A stretch of DNA of 15,273 bases, from contig DASTTY010000027.1 of the NCBI GenBank assembly GCA_035759925.1, forward strand, positions 1-15,273. The letters run 5' to 3'. The stretch comes from RHKX01 sp035759925 (lineage in GTDB: Bacteria > Actinomycetota > Thermoleophilia > Solirubrobacterales > 70-9). The notes under the pieces were generated by a model, which worked only from the letters and a program-made list of their open reading frames with translations, made no database searches and was not told the origin of the DNA. The position numbers and the translations under genes are program-made. Of this stretch, positions 1-6,246 are shown piece after piece. Within the stretch, counting starts at the first letter, position 1. The number at the start of each line of letters is the position of its first letter.

Positions 1-288
1 GTCGCGACCCTGAACGCGGCCGCCGTGCGCGGCTGCATGCCCGATCGGACCGTCCTGCTCCGGCTCGACACCGAGACGGCGGTCGAGCGCGCCCGCGACC
101 GCTGCGAGTCACCGATCTCGGACCGCTTCGAAGCCGAAGGCGACCGCTTTCAGGACCGGATCGCCGCCGAGTTCGACCGGATCGCCGCCGCCGAGCCGGA
201 GCGGTTCGTCGTCGTCGATGCGGTCGGCAGCATCGACGAGGTGCACGAGCGGGTGTTCCAGGCATTGCGGCTTCCAGAGGACAGATGA
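1..288 (+). CDS. tmk: Thymidylate kinase, C-terminal part (5' end outside window)
   Basis: The frame is open from the first base and ends in TGA at 286-288, giving about 95 residues. The segment LNAAAVRGCMPDRTVLLRLD matches the thymidylate kinase stretch that follows the core, where family members have 'LN..A..G..PD.T..LD'. The later SDRFEAEGDRFQDRI fits the DRFE...F..R region near the LID, and VDAVGSIDEVHERV is the usual C-terminal end. The enzyme phosphorylates dTMP to dTDP with ATP in the cytoplasm, for DNA synthesis. The P-loop and DRY motif lie upstream of the window and cannot be checked. The stop overlaps the ATG of holB (ATGA), so the two genes are probably translationally coupled; tmk-holB adjacency is common in bacteria. 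The last codons lie inside a 7-bp tandem repeat. Confidence 0.87.
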   Translation, partial: VATLNAAAVRGCMPDRTVLLRLDTETAVERARDRCESPISDRFEAEGDRFQDRIAAEFDRIAAAEPERFVVVDAVGSIDEVHERVFQALRLPEDR

Positions 289-311
289 CGGAGGACAGAG
301 GACAGAGGGCA
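277..311. repeat. Five tandem 7-bp units across the tmk/holB junction
   Basis: Units are GAGGACA (277-283), GATGACG (284-290), GAGGACA (291-297), GAGGACA (298-304) and GAGGGCA (305-311). Three are identical, one has one change and one has two. The array covers the tmk stop, the holB start and the first codons of holB. GAGG in the first unit, four bases before the holB ATG, can also serve as its Shine-Dalgarno sequence. Confidence 0.75.
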
Positions 312-1463
312 GGTGGCGAGCTTCCGGAGGCGATCGCGGAAGCGACCGCGGAGCAGGCGGGGGTGCGGGCGGCGCTGGGCGCGGCGCTCCGCGGCGGCCC
401 CGCCCACGCATACTCGTTCGTCGGCCCGACCGGCAGCGGCAAGGCCGCCGCGGCGCGGGCCTTCGCGGCCGAGATCCTGGCGATCGGCGCCGCCGACCCC
501 GACGACGCCCGCCGGCGCGCCCTCGCCGATCCCTCGCCGCACCCCGACCTCACCTGGCTGGTTCCGCCCGGCAACCAGCACCTCGTCGAGGACGTCCGTC
601 GCGAGGTCATCGGCGCCGTTTCCTACCGGCCGTTCGAGGGGGCTCGCCGGGTATTCGTGATCGCCGCCGCCGACGCGATGGCCGAGGAGAGCCAGAACGC
701 GCTCCTGAAGACGCTCGAGGAGCCACCTGACTACGCGCACCTGATCCTGATCACCGCCGAGCCCGCCGGCCTGCTCGAGACGGTCCGCAGCCGCCTCGCC
801 GCCGTCAGCTTCCAGCCGCTCTCGCCGGCATCGCTCGAACGGCGGCTCGCCGCCGATCTCCCCGGCCGCTCCGAGGTCGAGATCGCGGCGCTCGCGGCAT
901 TGGCCGGCGGAGACCTCGGCCGGGCCCGGCTGCTCGGCTCGCCGGACGGCACCCGCCTCCGCGAGCACGCCGAGGCGGCCGCTCGCGCGGCGATCGCCGG
1001 CGGGCTCGCCGCGCGGCCCTGGGCGGAGCTGCTCGAGCTCGCCGGCGAGCGCGGCAAGGAGCGCGACAAGGCCGTCCGCGCGGCGGCCGGCGAGCGCGCC
1101 GCCGAGCTCGGCAAGGGTCGCGACGCGACCCGCATCCGTCGCGACGGCGAGGAGGCGGGCAAGCGCGCCGACCGTCGCGCCCGGACCGAGGCGATCGACC
1201 TCGGGCTCGCCCTCGTCGCCGCGTGGTACGCCGATCTCGCCGCGATCGGCGAGGGCGCCCCCGAGATCGTCCGCAACCGCGATCGCCTCGATCGCCTCGA
1301 AGCCGACGCGGCCCGCGTCGATCCGGCGGCGGCACGGCGCGCGGCCGAGGCCGCGATGGACACGCGGCGGCGCCTGCAGGTCAACGTCAACGAGGACCTG
1401 GCGCTCGACGCGCTCTTCCATCGCGCCGCGGCGCTGCTGGATGACGCCGGGGCCGTCGTCTAG
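285..1463 (+). CDS. holB: DNA polymerase III subunit delta'
   Basis: A 392-residue clamp-loader AAA+ protein that would help open the sliding clamp during replication. It has a Walker A motif GPTGSGK (47-53), the Walker B-like strand RRVFVIAAADAM (121-132), the characteristic SQNALLKTLEEPP (136-148), and a sensor region with ETVRSRL (165-171). There S-R of the SRC arginine-finger motif is kept but Cys is replaced by Leu. The family's four zinc-binding cysteines after Walker A are absent, and the whole protein contains no cysteine. A charged helical stretch (about 250-300) interrupts the C-terminal collar region. The ATG overlaps the tmk stop and has GAGG four bases upstream. A DnaX-like ATPase is the alternative, but size and tmk linkage favour delta'. 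Confidence 0.87.
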   Translation: MTEDRGQRAGGELPEAIAEATAEQAGVRAALGAALRGGPAHAYSFVGPTGSGKAAAARAFAAEILAIGAADPDDARRRALADPSPHPDLTWLVPPGNQHLVEDVRREVIGAVSYRPFEGARRVFVIAAADAMAEESQNALLKTLEEPPDYAHLILITAEPAGLLETVRSRLAAVSFQPLSPASLERRLAADLPGRSEVEIAALAALAGGDLGRARLLGSPDGTRLREHAEAAARAAIAGGLAARPWAELLELAGERGKERDKAVRAAAGERAAELGKGRDATRIRRDGEEAGKRADRRARTEAIDLGLALVAAWYADLAAIGEGAPEIVRNRDRLDRLEADAARVDPAAARRAAEAAMDTRRRLQVNVNEDLALDALFHRAAALLDDAGAVV

Positions 1464-1471
1464 AAAGGAGG
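1464..1471 (+). promoter_or_regulatory. Shine-Dalgarno site setting the histidine kinase start
   Basis: AAAGGAGG begins right after the holB stop and lies five bases before ATG 1477. It is the strongest ribosome-binding site in the window. It argues for ATG 1477 rather than the in-frame ATG at 1441, which lies inside holB. Confidence 0.75.
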
Positions 1472-1476
1472 GGCAG

Positions 1477-3309
1477 ATGGCCACATCCGCGCCACCTCCT
1501 TCCGGCCCGGCGCCGCCGGAGCTGCCGGTGACCGGCGAGCGCGCGGCGATCCAGCCGATCCAGAAGCGCCGCCCGTTCGGCGTCCGCCTCTGGCTCGGGC
1601 TGATGTTCTCGGCGATCGGGATCCTGACCGGGGCAACCGTCTACATCGTCGTCGCCGGGTCGAGCGAGGGCGCCGCCGAGAGCCGCTCCCAGGACCTCGC
1701 CGTCGGTCGGACGCTGCGCGTTCGCGAGAAGGTCGAGCCGCAGCTTCCGTCGGGACGGCTGACGCGGGCGAACGCCCCGGTCGAGGCGATCAGGGATGCC
1801 GCGACCGCCGAGGACTTCCGCACCTGGCTCTACAACAACCCGCCGTCCGGAATGCCGAAGCTGGTCACCCCCGCAACCGTCGCCGGCTTCAACATCAACA
1901 CGGTTCGCGGCCACCGCGGCGCCGTCTCGACGGCGCTCGAGGGGGACCTCTACGTCAACTCGGACCTGCCCAATGACCGGACGATGGTCGCCGTGCTGGT
2001 CGTCAACGACAACGGCGTCGCCGGGGTCCTGCTGTCGATCTCGGAGCGGCCCGAGGAGGTCCAGTCGGCGCTCAACGCGCTGGCCGGGCAGCGGCTGACG
2101 GCGCTGATCGTCTCGGTGCTGGTCGCGGGGCTGATCGGCTTCCTCGTCGCCAGCCTGATCACCTCACGGGTCAAGCGGCTCGCCTCGGCGGCCGGCGAGC
2201 TCGCCGAGGGACATCTCGACACCCCCGTGTACCCGAGCGGGCGCGACGAGATCGGCGACCTCGGCCGGACGCTCGACTCGATGCGGATCGCCCTCGCCGA
2301 GACCTTCGACGCGCTCTCCTCCGAGCGCGACCGCCTCTCGGCGATCTTCACCTCGCTCGACGAGGCGGTGATCGTCGTCGATCCCGACGGCGACGTCCGC
2401 TTCGCCAACCCCGCCTCGCAGGAGCTGATCGGCGAGGACGGCTCGGTCGTCGACGCGCTGCGGCCCTGGATCCGCCGCGCCACCCATCGCGGCAGCGCCG
2501 AGAGCGACCACGTCGGCATCGGCAACCGCACCTACGCGATCGGCGCCCGCTACCTGCCCGCCGAGCGCTCGGCACTGCTCGTCGTCCGCGACCGCACCGA
2601 CGAGCTCCGCCGCGATCAGGCCGAGCGCGAGTTCGTCTCCAATGCCGCCCACGAGCTCCGCAACCCGATCGCCGGGATGTCGGGCGCGATCGAGGTCCTC
2701 CGCTCGGGCGCCAAGGACGACCCGGCCGCGCTCGAGCACTTCCTCGACCGGCTGACGACCGACGTCGATCGGGTCAGCCGCCTCACCAAGGCGCTGCTGA
2801 CCCTCGCCCGTATGGAGTCGGTCGGCGAGGGGGAGGCGGATGTCGTCAGCGTCGACCATGCGATCGCCGAGGCGATCGCGACCCTCGATCAGCCGGCGGC
2901 GGACGGGGTCGAGCTGAAGACCGACGTGGCGCCGAACCTCGTCGCCGGCGCCGACCCGGTGTTGCTGCGCCAGGTCCTGATCGGACTGCTCACGAACGCC
3001 TTCAAGCACACTCCCGCCCCCGGCGTGGTTACGCTTCGCGCGCACTTGGCGGACGGGGACAGAGTCGTGATCGAGGTCGAGGACACCGGCACCGGGATCC
3101 GTGCCGACGAGAAGGATCGCGTCTTCGACCGCTTCTACCGCGGCAGCGGCTCGCTCGAGCGCGAGGGCTTCGGCCTCGGGCTCGCGATCGCGAAGCGGAT
3201 GGTCGACGTCATGGGCGGTGAGATCAGCGTCGACTCCGAGGAGGGCAGGGGGAGTACCTTCCGCGTCGTGCTGCGCGCCGCTGAGCCGACCTCGACGCCG
3301 GTAGCGTGA
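1477..3309 (+). CDS. Membrane sensor histidine kinase (HAMP-PAS-HisKA-HATPase)
   Basis: A 610-residue two-component sensor. A proline-rich cytoplasmic N-terminus leads to TM1 (about 38-60), an extracytoplasmic domain of about 145 residues (61-206) that I do not recognise, TM2 (about 207-229), a HAMP linker (230-282) and a PAS-like domain (about 284-375, 'AIFTSLDEAVIVVDPDGDV'). The HisKA H-box is FVSNAAHELRNP with phospho-acceptor His392. The ATPase domain has the N-box GLLTNAFKH (503-511), G1 EDTGTG with Asp536, the F-box FDRFYR and G2 GFGLGLAI (564-571). All catalytic motifs are present, so it should be active. ATG 1477 has an excellent Shine-Dalgarno. It sits 13 bases after holB and 49 before its likely partner regulator; sensor first, regulator second is the less usual order. 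The layout resembles PhoR/WalK-type kinases, but the signal is unknown. Confidence 0.93.
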   Translation: MATSAPPPSGPAPPELPVTGERAAIQPIQKRRPFGVRLWLGLMFSAIGILTGATVYIVVAGSSEGAAESRSQDLAVGRTLRVREKVEPQLPSGRLTRANAPVEAIRDAATAEDFRTWLYNNPPSGMPKLVTPATVAGFNINTVRGHRGAVSTALEGDLYVNSDLPNDRTMVAVLVVNDNGVAGVLLSISERPEEVQSALNALAGQRLTALIVSVLVAGLIGFLVASLITSRVKRLASAAGELAEGHLDTPVYPSGRDEIGDLGRTLDSMRIALAETFDALSSERDRLSAIFTSLDEAVIVVDPDGDVRFANPASQELIGEDGSVVDALRPWIRRATHRGSAESDHVGIGNRTYAIGARYLPAERSALLVVRDRTDELRRDQAEREFVSNAAHELRNPIAGMSGAIEVLRSGAKDDPAALEHFLDRLTTDVDRVSRLTKALLTLARMESVGEGEADVVSVDHAIAEAIATLDQPAADGVELKTDVAPNLVAGADPVLLRQVLIGLLTNAFKHTPAPGVVTLRAHLADGDRVVIEVEDTGTGIRADEKDRVFDRFYRGSGSLEREGFGLGLAIAKRMVDVMGGEISVDSEEGRGSTFRVVLRAAEPTSTPVA

Positions 3310-3358
3310 GCTGTATGACCCAACCCGCCCAATGGAGTGAACGAATGATGAGGTCGAT

Positions 3359-4069
3359 GTGAGCAGTGGACGGATCCTCGTGGCCGACGACGAGCCGTCG
3401 GTCCGCGAGTCGGTTGGGTACGCGCTCGAGCAGGAGGGCTTCGCGGTCACCCTCGCGACCGACGGCGACGACGCCGGCGACCAGCTCGGCAACGGCGAGA
3501 TCCCGTTCGACCTGCTGATCCTCGACATCATGATGCCGGGCCGCAGCGGCCTCGACCTCTGCCGCGACGTCCGCGGCCGCAGCGCCGTCCCGATCATCCT
3601 CCTGACCGCGAAGGACGCCGAGGTCGACAAGGTCGTCGGCCTCGAGGTCGGCGCCGACGACTACGTCACGAAGCCGTTCAGCGTCCGCGAGCTGCTCGGC
3701 CGCGTCCGCGCCCAGCTCCGCCGCCGCGAGCTCGACCGCGCCTCGACGGTCGAGGGCGGCTCGAGCTCGATCGAGGCCGGCGAGGTCTCGATCGACCTCG
3801 CCCGCCACCTCGTCACCGTCCGCGGCGAGCCGGTCAACCTGACCCGCTCGGAGTTCCAGGTCCTGCGGCTGCTCGCCGAGCGACCCGGGCAGGTCTTCAG
3901 CCGCCTCGAGATCATGGAGGAGCTCTGGCAGTCGGAGTTCTCCGGCGACGTCCGCGCCTGTGACGTCCACATCTCCAACCTCCGCCAGAAGATCGAGCGC
4001 GACCCCCAGGACCCGGAGCTGGTCGTCACCGTGCGCGGGATCGGCTACAAGCTCGTCGAGCCTGAGTAG
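3359..4069 (+). CDS. OmpR/PhoB-family response regulator
   Basis: A 236-residue DNA-binding regulator. The receiver domain (5-120) has the acidic pair Asp10-Asp11, phospho-acceptor Asp56 in LLILDIMMPG, Thr83 in ILLTAKD and Lys105 in YVTKPF. A winged-helix domain of OmpR type (about 138-235) follows, with the conserved LTRSEFQVLRLLAERPGQVFSR segment and the terminal VRGIGYKL. GTG 3359 gives a standard N-terminus with GAGG (3350-3353) five bases upstream. A nearby ATG at 3357 is in another frame. It follows the histidine kinase, which should phosphorylate it. The next gene, gluQ, begins three bases after its stop, so the two are probably co-transcribed. Target genes cannot be read from the sequence. 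Confidence 0.94.
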   Translation: MSSGRILVADDEPSVRESVGYALEQEGFAVTLATDGDDAGDQLGNGEIPFDLLILDIMMPGRSGLDLCRDVRGRSAVPIILLTAKDAEVDKVVGLEVGADDYVTKPFSVRELLGRVRAQLRRRELDRASTVEGGSSSIEAGEVSIDLARHLVTVRGEPVNLTRSEFQVLRLLAERPGQVFSRLEIMEELWQSEFSGDVRACDVHISNLRQKIERDPQDPELVVTVRGIGYKLVEPE

Positions 4070-4072
4070 AGC

Positions 4073-4981
4073 GTGGTCGGGCGCTACGCGCCCTCGCCGA
4101 CCGGCGAGCTCCACCTCGGCAACCTGCGGACGGCGCTGCTCGCCTGGCTGTTCGCCCGCGCCGCCGGCTCGCGGTTCCTGGTCAGGATCGAGGACCTCGA
4201 CCCCGACCGCGTCCGCGCCGCGCAGATCGGCGGCCAGCTCGCCGACCTCGCGGCGATCGGGATCGACTGGGACGGCGAGCCGCTCCGCCAGTCGGAGCGG
4301 GCGCCCGAGCATGAAGCGGCCCTCGAGCGCCTCCGCGACGCCGGCCTCCTCTACCGCTGCTTCTGCTCCCGCCGCGAGATCCGCGAGGCGGCCTCGGCCC
4401 AGCACGGCGAGGCGCCCGAGGGCTTCTACCCGGGCACCTGCCGCGACCTCGGCGAGGCCGAGTCGGACCGGCGGGCGGCGGCCGGCGAGGAGCACGCTCT
4501 CCGCCTCCGTGCGGGGAGCGCCGAGGTCAGCTTCCGTGACCGCCTCCACGGCGAGGTGACCGGGGTCGCCGACGACGTGGTCCTCCGCCGCCGCGACGGC
4601 GTCGTCGCCTACAACCTCGCTGTCGTCGTCGACGACCACGACCAGGGAGTCGAAGAGGTCGTCCGCGGCGACGACCTGCTGGCGGCCACCGCCGCGCAGG
4701 CCCACCTCTGCGACCTGCTCGGGATCGCGCGCCCGGCCTGGACCCACGTCCCGCTCGTCCTCGGCCCCGACGGCGCCCGCCTCGCCAAGCGCCACGGCGC
4801 GGTCACCCTCGCCGACCTCCGCGAAGACGGCCTGACCGCCGCCGACGCCGTCGTCTGGATGGCACGCACCCTCGCGCTCGCGGCTCCCGCCGAGCAGGTA
4901 ACCGCCCGCGATCTCATCGCCCGCTTCGACCCCGACCGGCTACCGACCGAGCCGACCACGTTCACCGCCATCCGGCCCTAG
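4073..4981 (+). CDS. gluQ: Glutamyl-Q tRNA(Asp) synthetase
   Basis: A 302-residue paralog of the glutamyl-tRNA synthetase catalytic core without an anticodon-binding domain. Family enzymes activate glutamate and attach it to queuosine at position 34 of tRNA-Asp. The N-terminus GRYAPSPTGELHLGN holds the HIGH-like motif (HLGN, 14-17), IEDLDPDR (39-46) follows, and the KMSKS-like loop is LAKRHG (237-242). Cys96, Cys98, Tyr119 and Cys123 reproduce the zinc-binding C-x-C...Y-x3-C pattern of E. coli GluQ-RS. The length also matches GluQ-RS (about 300) rather than GltX (about 470 or more). The GTG start is three bases after the regulator stop, without a strong Shine-Dalgarno, suggesting coupled translation. 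Whether the host makes queuosine is not visible here. Confidence 0.92.
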   Translation: MVGRYAPSPTGELHLGNLRTALLAWLFARAAGSRFLVRIEDLDPDRVRAAQIGGQLADLAAIGIDWDGEPLRQSERAPEHEAALERLRDAGLLYRCFCSRREIREAASAQHGEAPEGFYPGTCRDLGEAESDRRAAAGEEHALRLRAGSAEVSFRDRLHGEVTGVADDVVLRRRDGVVAYNLAVVVDDHDQGVEEVVRGDDLLAATAAQAHLCDLLGIARPAWTHVPLVLGPDGARLAKRHGAVTLADLREDGLTAADAVVWMARTLALAAPAEQVTARDLIARFDPDRLPTEPTTFTAIRP

Positions 4982-4991
4982 ATCGGCCAAC

Positions 4992-4997
4992 TAGACT
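4992..4997 (+). promoter_or_regulatory. Possible -10 element of the tRNA-Thr gene
   Basis: TAGACT matches four of six bases of the -10 consensus and lies ten bases before the first tRNA base. I see no convincing -35 at normal spacing, so the tRNA could instead be read through from gluQ. Confidence 0.3.
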
Positions 4998-5007
4998 TCG
5001 GCCCCGC

Positions 5008-5080
5008 GCCGACGTAGCTCAGTTGGTAGAGCACTTCACTCGTAATGAAGGGGTCAGCGGTTCGAATCCGCTCGTCGGCT
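5008..5080 (+). tRNA. tRNA-Thr (anticodon CGU)
   Basis: A complete cloverleaf folds by hand. The acceptor stem is GCCGACG (5008-5014) with CGTCGGC (5073-5079). The D stem is GCTC/GAGC with loop AGTTGGTA. The anticodon stem is CTTCA/TGAAG around loop CTCGTAA, with the anticodon at 5041-5043. The T stem is AGCGG/CCGCT around TTCGAAT. All pairs are Watson-Crick. The anticodon reads ACG. The G1-C72 and C2-G71 pairs agree with threonine identity in E. coli. The discriminator base is T5080 and no CCA is encoded. There is no intron or sign of insertion at its 3' end. Confidence 0.97.
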
Positions 5081-5111
5081 CTCCCGGAAACGGCTCGGCA
5101 CCGGGGCGCGT

Positions 5112-5139
5112 CCCGCTGTTTCGGGCGCCCGGAAGCGGG
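5112..5139 (+). terminator. GC-rich hairpin after tRNA-Thr, possible terminator
   Basis: CCCGCT (5112-5117) pairs with AGCGGG (5134-5139), and between them lies the 10-bp palindrome CGGGCGCCCG (5122-5131). There is no T-run after it, so it is only a weak candidate for ending the tRNA transcript. Confidence 0.3.
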
Positions 5140-5151
5140 CAGACCCCCGCC

Positions 5152-5313
5152 ATGGGAGACAGGGAGAACAGGCGGGCGACCGAGCTTTGGATGTTTCCGT
5201 TCGGCGCGGTCCTGGCCGGGGCGGGCTACACGGTCGGACTCGTGCCCCTGGCGATCGCGGGACTGCTGATCATCGTCGTCGTCGCCACGCGGATCTTCGC
5301 TGGGCCTGCCTGA
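5152..5313 (+). CDS. Small hydrophobic membrane protein, 53 residues
   Basis: From ATG 5152 the product has a short charged N-terminus (MGDRENRRATE) followed by a nearly continuous hydrophobic stretch (about 14-48), broken by Gly and Pro near 22-32. It could form one long helix or a two-helix hairpin. The frame stays open upstream to 5023, but that part lies inside the tRNA gene, so the longer version is unlikely. No clear Shine-Dalgarno precedes ATG 5152. I recognise no family. It lies between tRNA-Thr and the LPFTG gene on the same strand. Small size and lack of an initiation signal leave real doubt that it is expressed, although the charged-then-hydrophobic composition is typical of a small membrane protein. 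Confidence 0.45.
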   Translation: MGDRENRRATELWMFPFGAVLAGAGYTVGLVPLAIAGLLIIVVVATRIFAGPA

Positions 5314-5341
5314 ACTGCGCCCGGCCCGCTCCGTTTCATCG

Positions 5342-5370
5342 TTCAAGCCCCCGCGCGCGCCTGTCGATAC
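5342..5370 (+). promoter_or_regulatory. Possible FliA (sigma-28)-like promoter before the LPFTG gene
   Basis: TTCAAG (5342-5347) and CGATAC (5365-5370) are separated by 17 bases and resemble the -35 (CTAAAG/CTCAAG type) and -10 (GCCGATA type) of FliA-like promoters. Transcription would start near 5377, about ten bases before ATG 5387. It is judged by eye from one sequence and is only tentative. Confidence 0.27.
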
Positions 5371-5386
5371 GGCAGCTGAGAATCGG

Positions 5387-5740
5387 ATGTCGATCAAGGT
5401 TCACATCTGCGCGGTCGTCGCCGTCATGGCGCTTGCTCTTGCGCCCGTCGCCCATGGACAGGGCTCGTCGGTCGAGACCTACGGAGGTCAGGGTGGCAAC
5501 GTGGCGAGCAACGTCGCCGGCGGCGGTCCGAGCGACGCTTCTCCGGCCTCGAGCTCCGGTTCCACCGCCCTGCCGTTCACGGGCCTGGACGTTGCTTTCC
5601 TCGCCGGCGGCGGGCTCCTGTTGATGCTGGCGGGAGCCCTGATGGCGAGCGTGGTCGGCCGGCCCAAGCCCGAGGCCGAGGTGCCCGTGAGCGGGCTCGG
5701 CCGGCTCGAGCCTGCAGAACAGGTAGCCGCGCGACAGTAG
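5387..5740 (+). CDS. Small secreted protein with LPFTG sortase signal
   Basis: A 117-residue protein that reads as a miniature sortase substrate. It has a signal peptide (1 to about 24, MSIKVHICAVVAVMALALAP then VAHG) and a mature segment of only about 37 residues rich in Gly, Ser, Ala and Asn (with ETYGGQGGNVASNVAGG). LPFTG follows at 62-66, then a hydrophobic span (about 68-90) and an unusually long, mixed-charge tail (91-117). In sortase substrates the T-G bond is cut and the protein is joined to cell-wall material or a pilin. No sortase gene is in the window. The tail is longer than the usual few basic residues and the Arg-Pro-Lys after the helix provides the stop-transfer charge. The Shine-Dalgarno is weak. 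Alternatively it may be a membrane protein whose LPFTG is incidental. Confidence 0.75.
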   Translation: MSIKVHICAVVAVMALALAPVAHGQGSSVETYGGQGGNVASNVAGGGPSDASPASSSGSTALPFTGLDVAFLAGGGLLLMLAGALMASVVGRPKPEAEVPVSGLGRLEPAEQVAARQ

Positions 5741-5767
5741 CGCTCCGGACCGGGGCGGAGGGCAGGG

Positions 5768-5796
5768 CTGACAGCCTGGTTCCGGAACCAGATGTT
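5768..5796 (+). promoter_or_regulatory. Possible promoter with perfect 16-bp palindromic operator
   Basis: CTGGTTCCGGAACCAG (5776-5791) is a perfect palindrome, of the kind bound by dimeric repressors. It lies between CTGACA (5768-5773, five of six -35 bases) and GATGTT (5791-5796, three of six -10 bases), which are 17 bases apart. A protein bound here would block a promoter for the DUF2294 gene downstream. It is not followed by a T-run, so a terminator is less likely. The palindrome is certain; the promoter is weak. Confidence 0.45.
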
Positions 5797-5854
5797 TGGA
5801 TATGGCAAGATCGGGGAGTGGCGCTCCGGAGAGCTGCGTCCGTCGTCCCGGATC

Positions 5855-5862
5855 AGAGAGGA
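5855..5862 (+). promoter_or_regulatory. Shine-Dalgarno site supporting a TTG start
   Basis: AGAGAGGA lies eight bases before TTG 5871. The alternative starts in this frame (TTG 5796, ATG 5802) have no such site. Confidence 0.6.
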
Positions 5863-5870
5863 CCGAACAC

Positions 5871-6224
5871 TTGGAAGCTCTTCAGGCCGTCACCCGCCGC
5901 GATCTCGAGGATCGCTTCGCCAGCGCGTTCGAGCAGCGCGCCGGCAAGGCGCCGGGGCGGACGACGGTCGTCGAGTGCGAGGACCTGCTGATGATCCGTG
6001 CTGACGGCACCTTGACGAAGATGCAGGGCGTCCTCTCGACCCGCGATGCGGCCCTGACGGCGGAGATCTCGCGATCGATGCTCGACGACCTCGCCCACAA
6101 GGAGCTCTGGGACGTCGCCGAGGCGCTCAGCGGCTACCCGGTGACGGCCGTGCTGGCCGACCAGTCGATCGATCCCGACGTCGCGATCATCTGCTTCGTG
6201 CTCGACAAGCCGGACGACGACTGA
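5871..6224 (+). CDS. DUF2294 family protein
   Basis: With the TTG start the product has 117 residues, near the usual length of DUF2294 proteins. Family features visible are the early 'GKAPGRTTV' segment (25-33), the 'LLMIRADGTLTKMQGVL' strand pair (39-55), a central helix (TAEISRSMLDDL), and the closing 'SGYPVTAVLADQSIDPDVAIICFVLD' (87-112), where the family has 'G..V..f....DPD...F.L'. The molecular role of the family is not established, and I do not assign one. It appears cytoplasmic, with no signal or membrane segment. It lies between the LPFTG gene and hsp20 on the same strand, with a palindrome about 80 bases upstream. An upstream start would add 25 residues unlike the family. Confidence 0.78.
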   Translation: MEALQAVTRRDLEDRFASAFEQRAGKAPGRTTVVECEDLLMIRADGTLTKMQGVLSTRDAALTAEISRSMLDDLAHKELWDVAEALSGYPVTAVLADQSIDPDVAIICFVLDKPDDD

Positions 6225-6246
6225 GATCCCAGCTGTCGTACAAGCC

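Noticed and set aside
150..4795. Three long minus-strand open frames (150-1484, 2164-3630, 3224-4795)
   Set aside because: They lie opposite holB, the two-component genes and gluQ. They reflect scarcity of stop codons at high GC, not genes.
5008..5110. tRNA-Thr as an integration site
   Set aside because: There is no integrase, no duplicated tRNA 3' end and no change in base composition downstream.
5023..5151. Longer version of the 53-residue membrane protein, starting inside tRNA-Thr
   Set aside because: The first part would be translated tRNA sequence; a start at 5152 avoids the tRNA.
5740..5830. Repeated GCGCTCCGGA (5740-5749 and 5821-5830)
   Set aside because: Ten bases in GC-rich DNA, with no symmetry or link to a start; probably chance.
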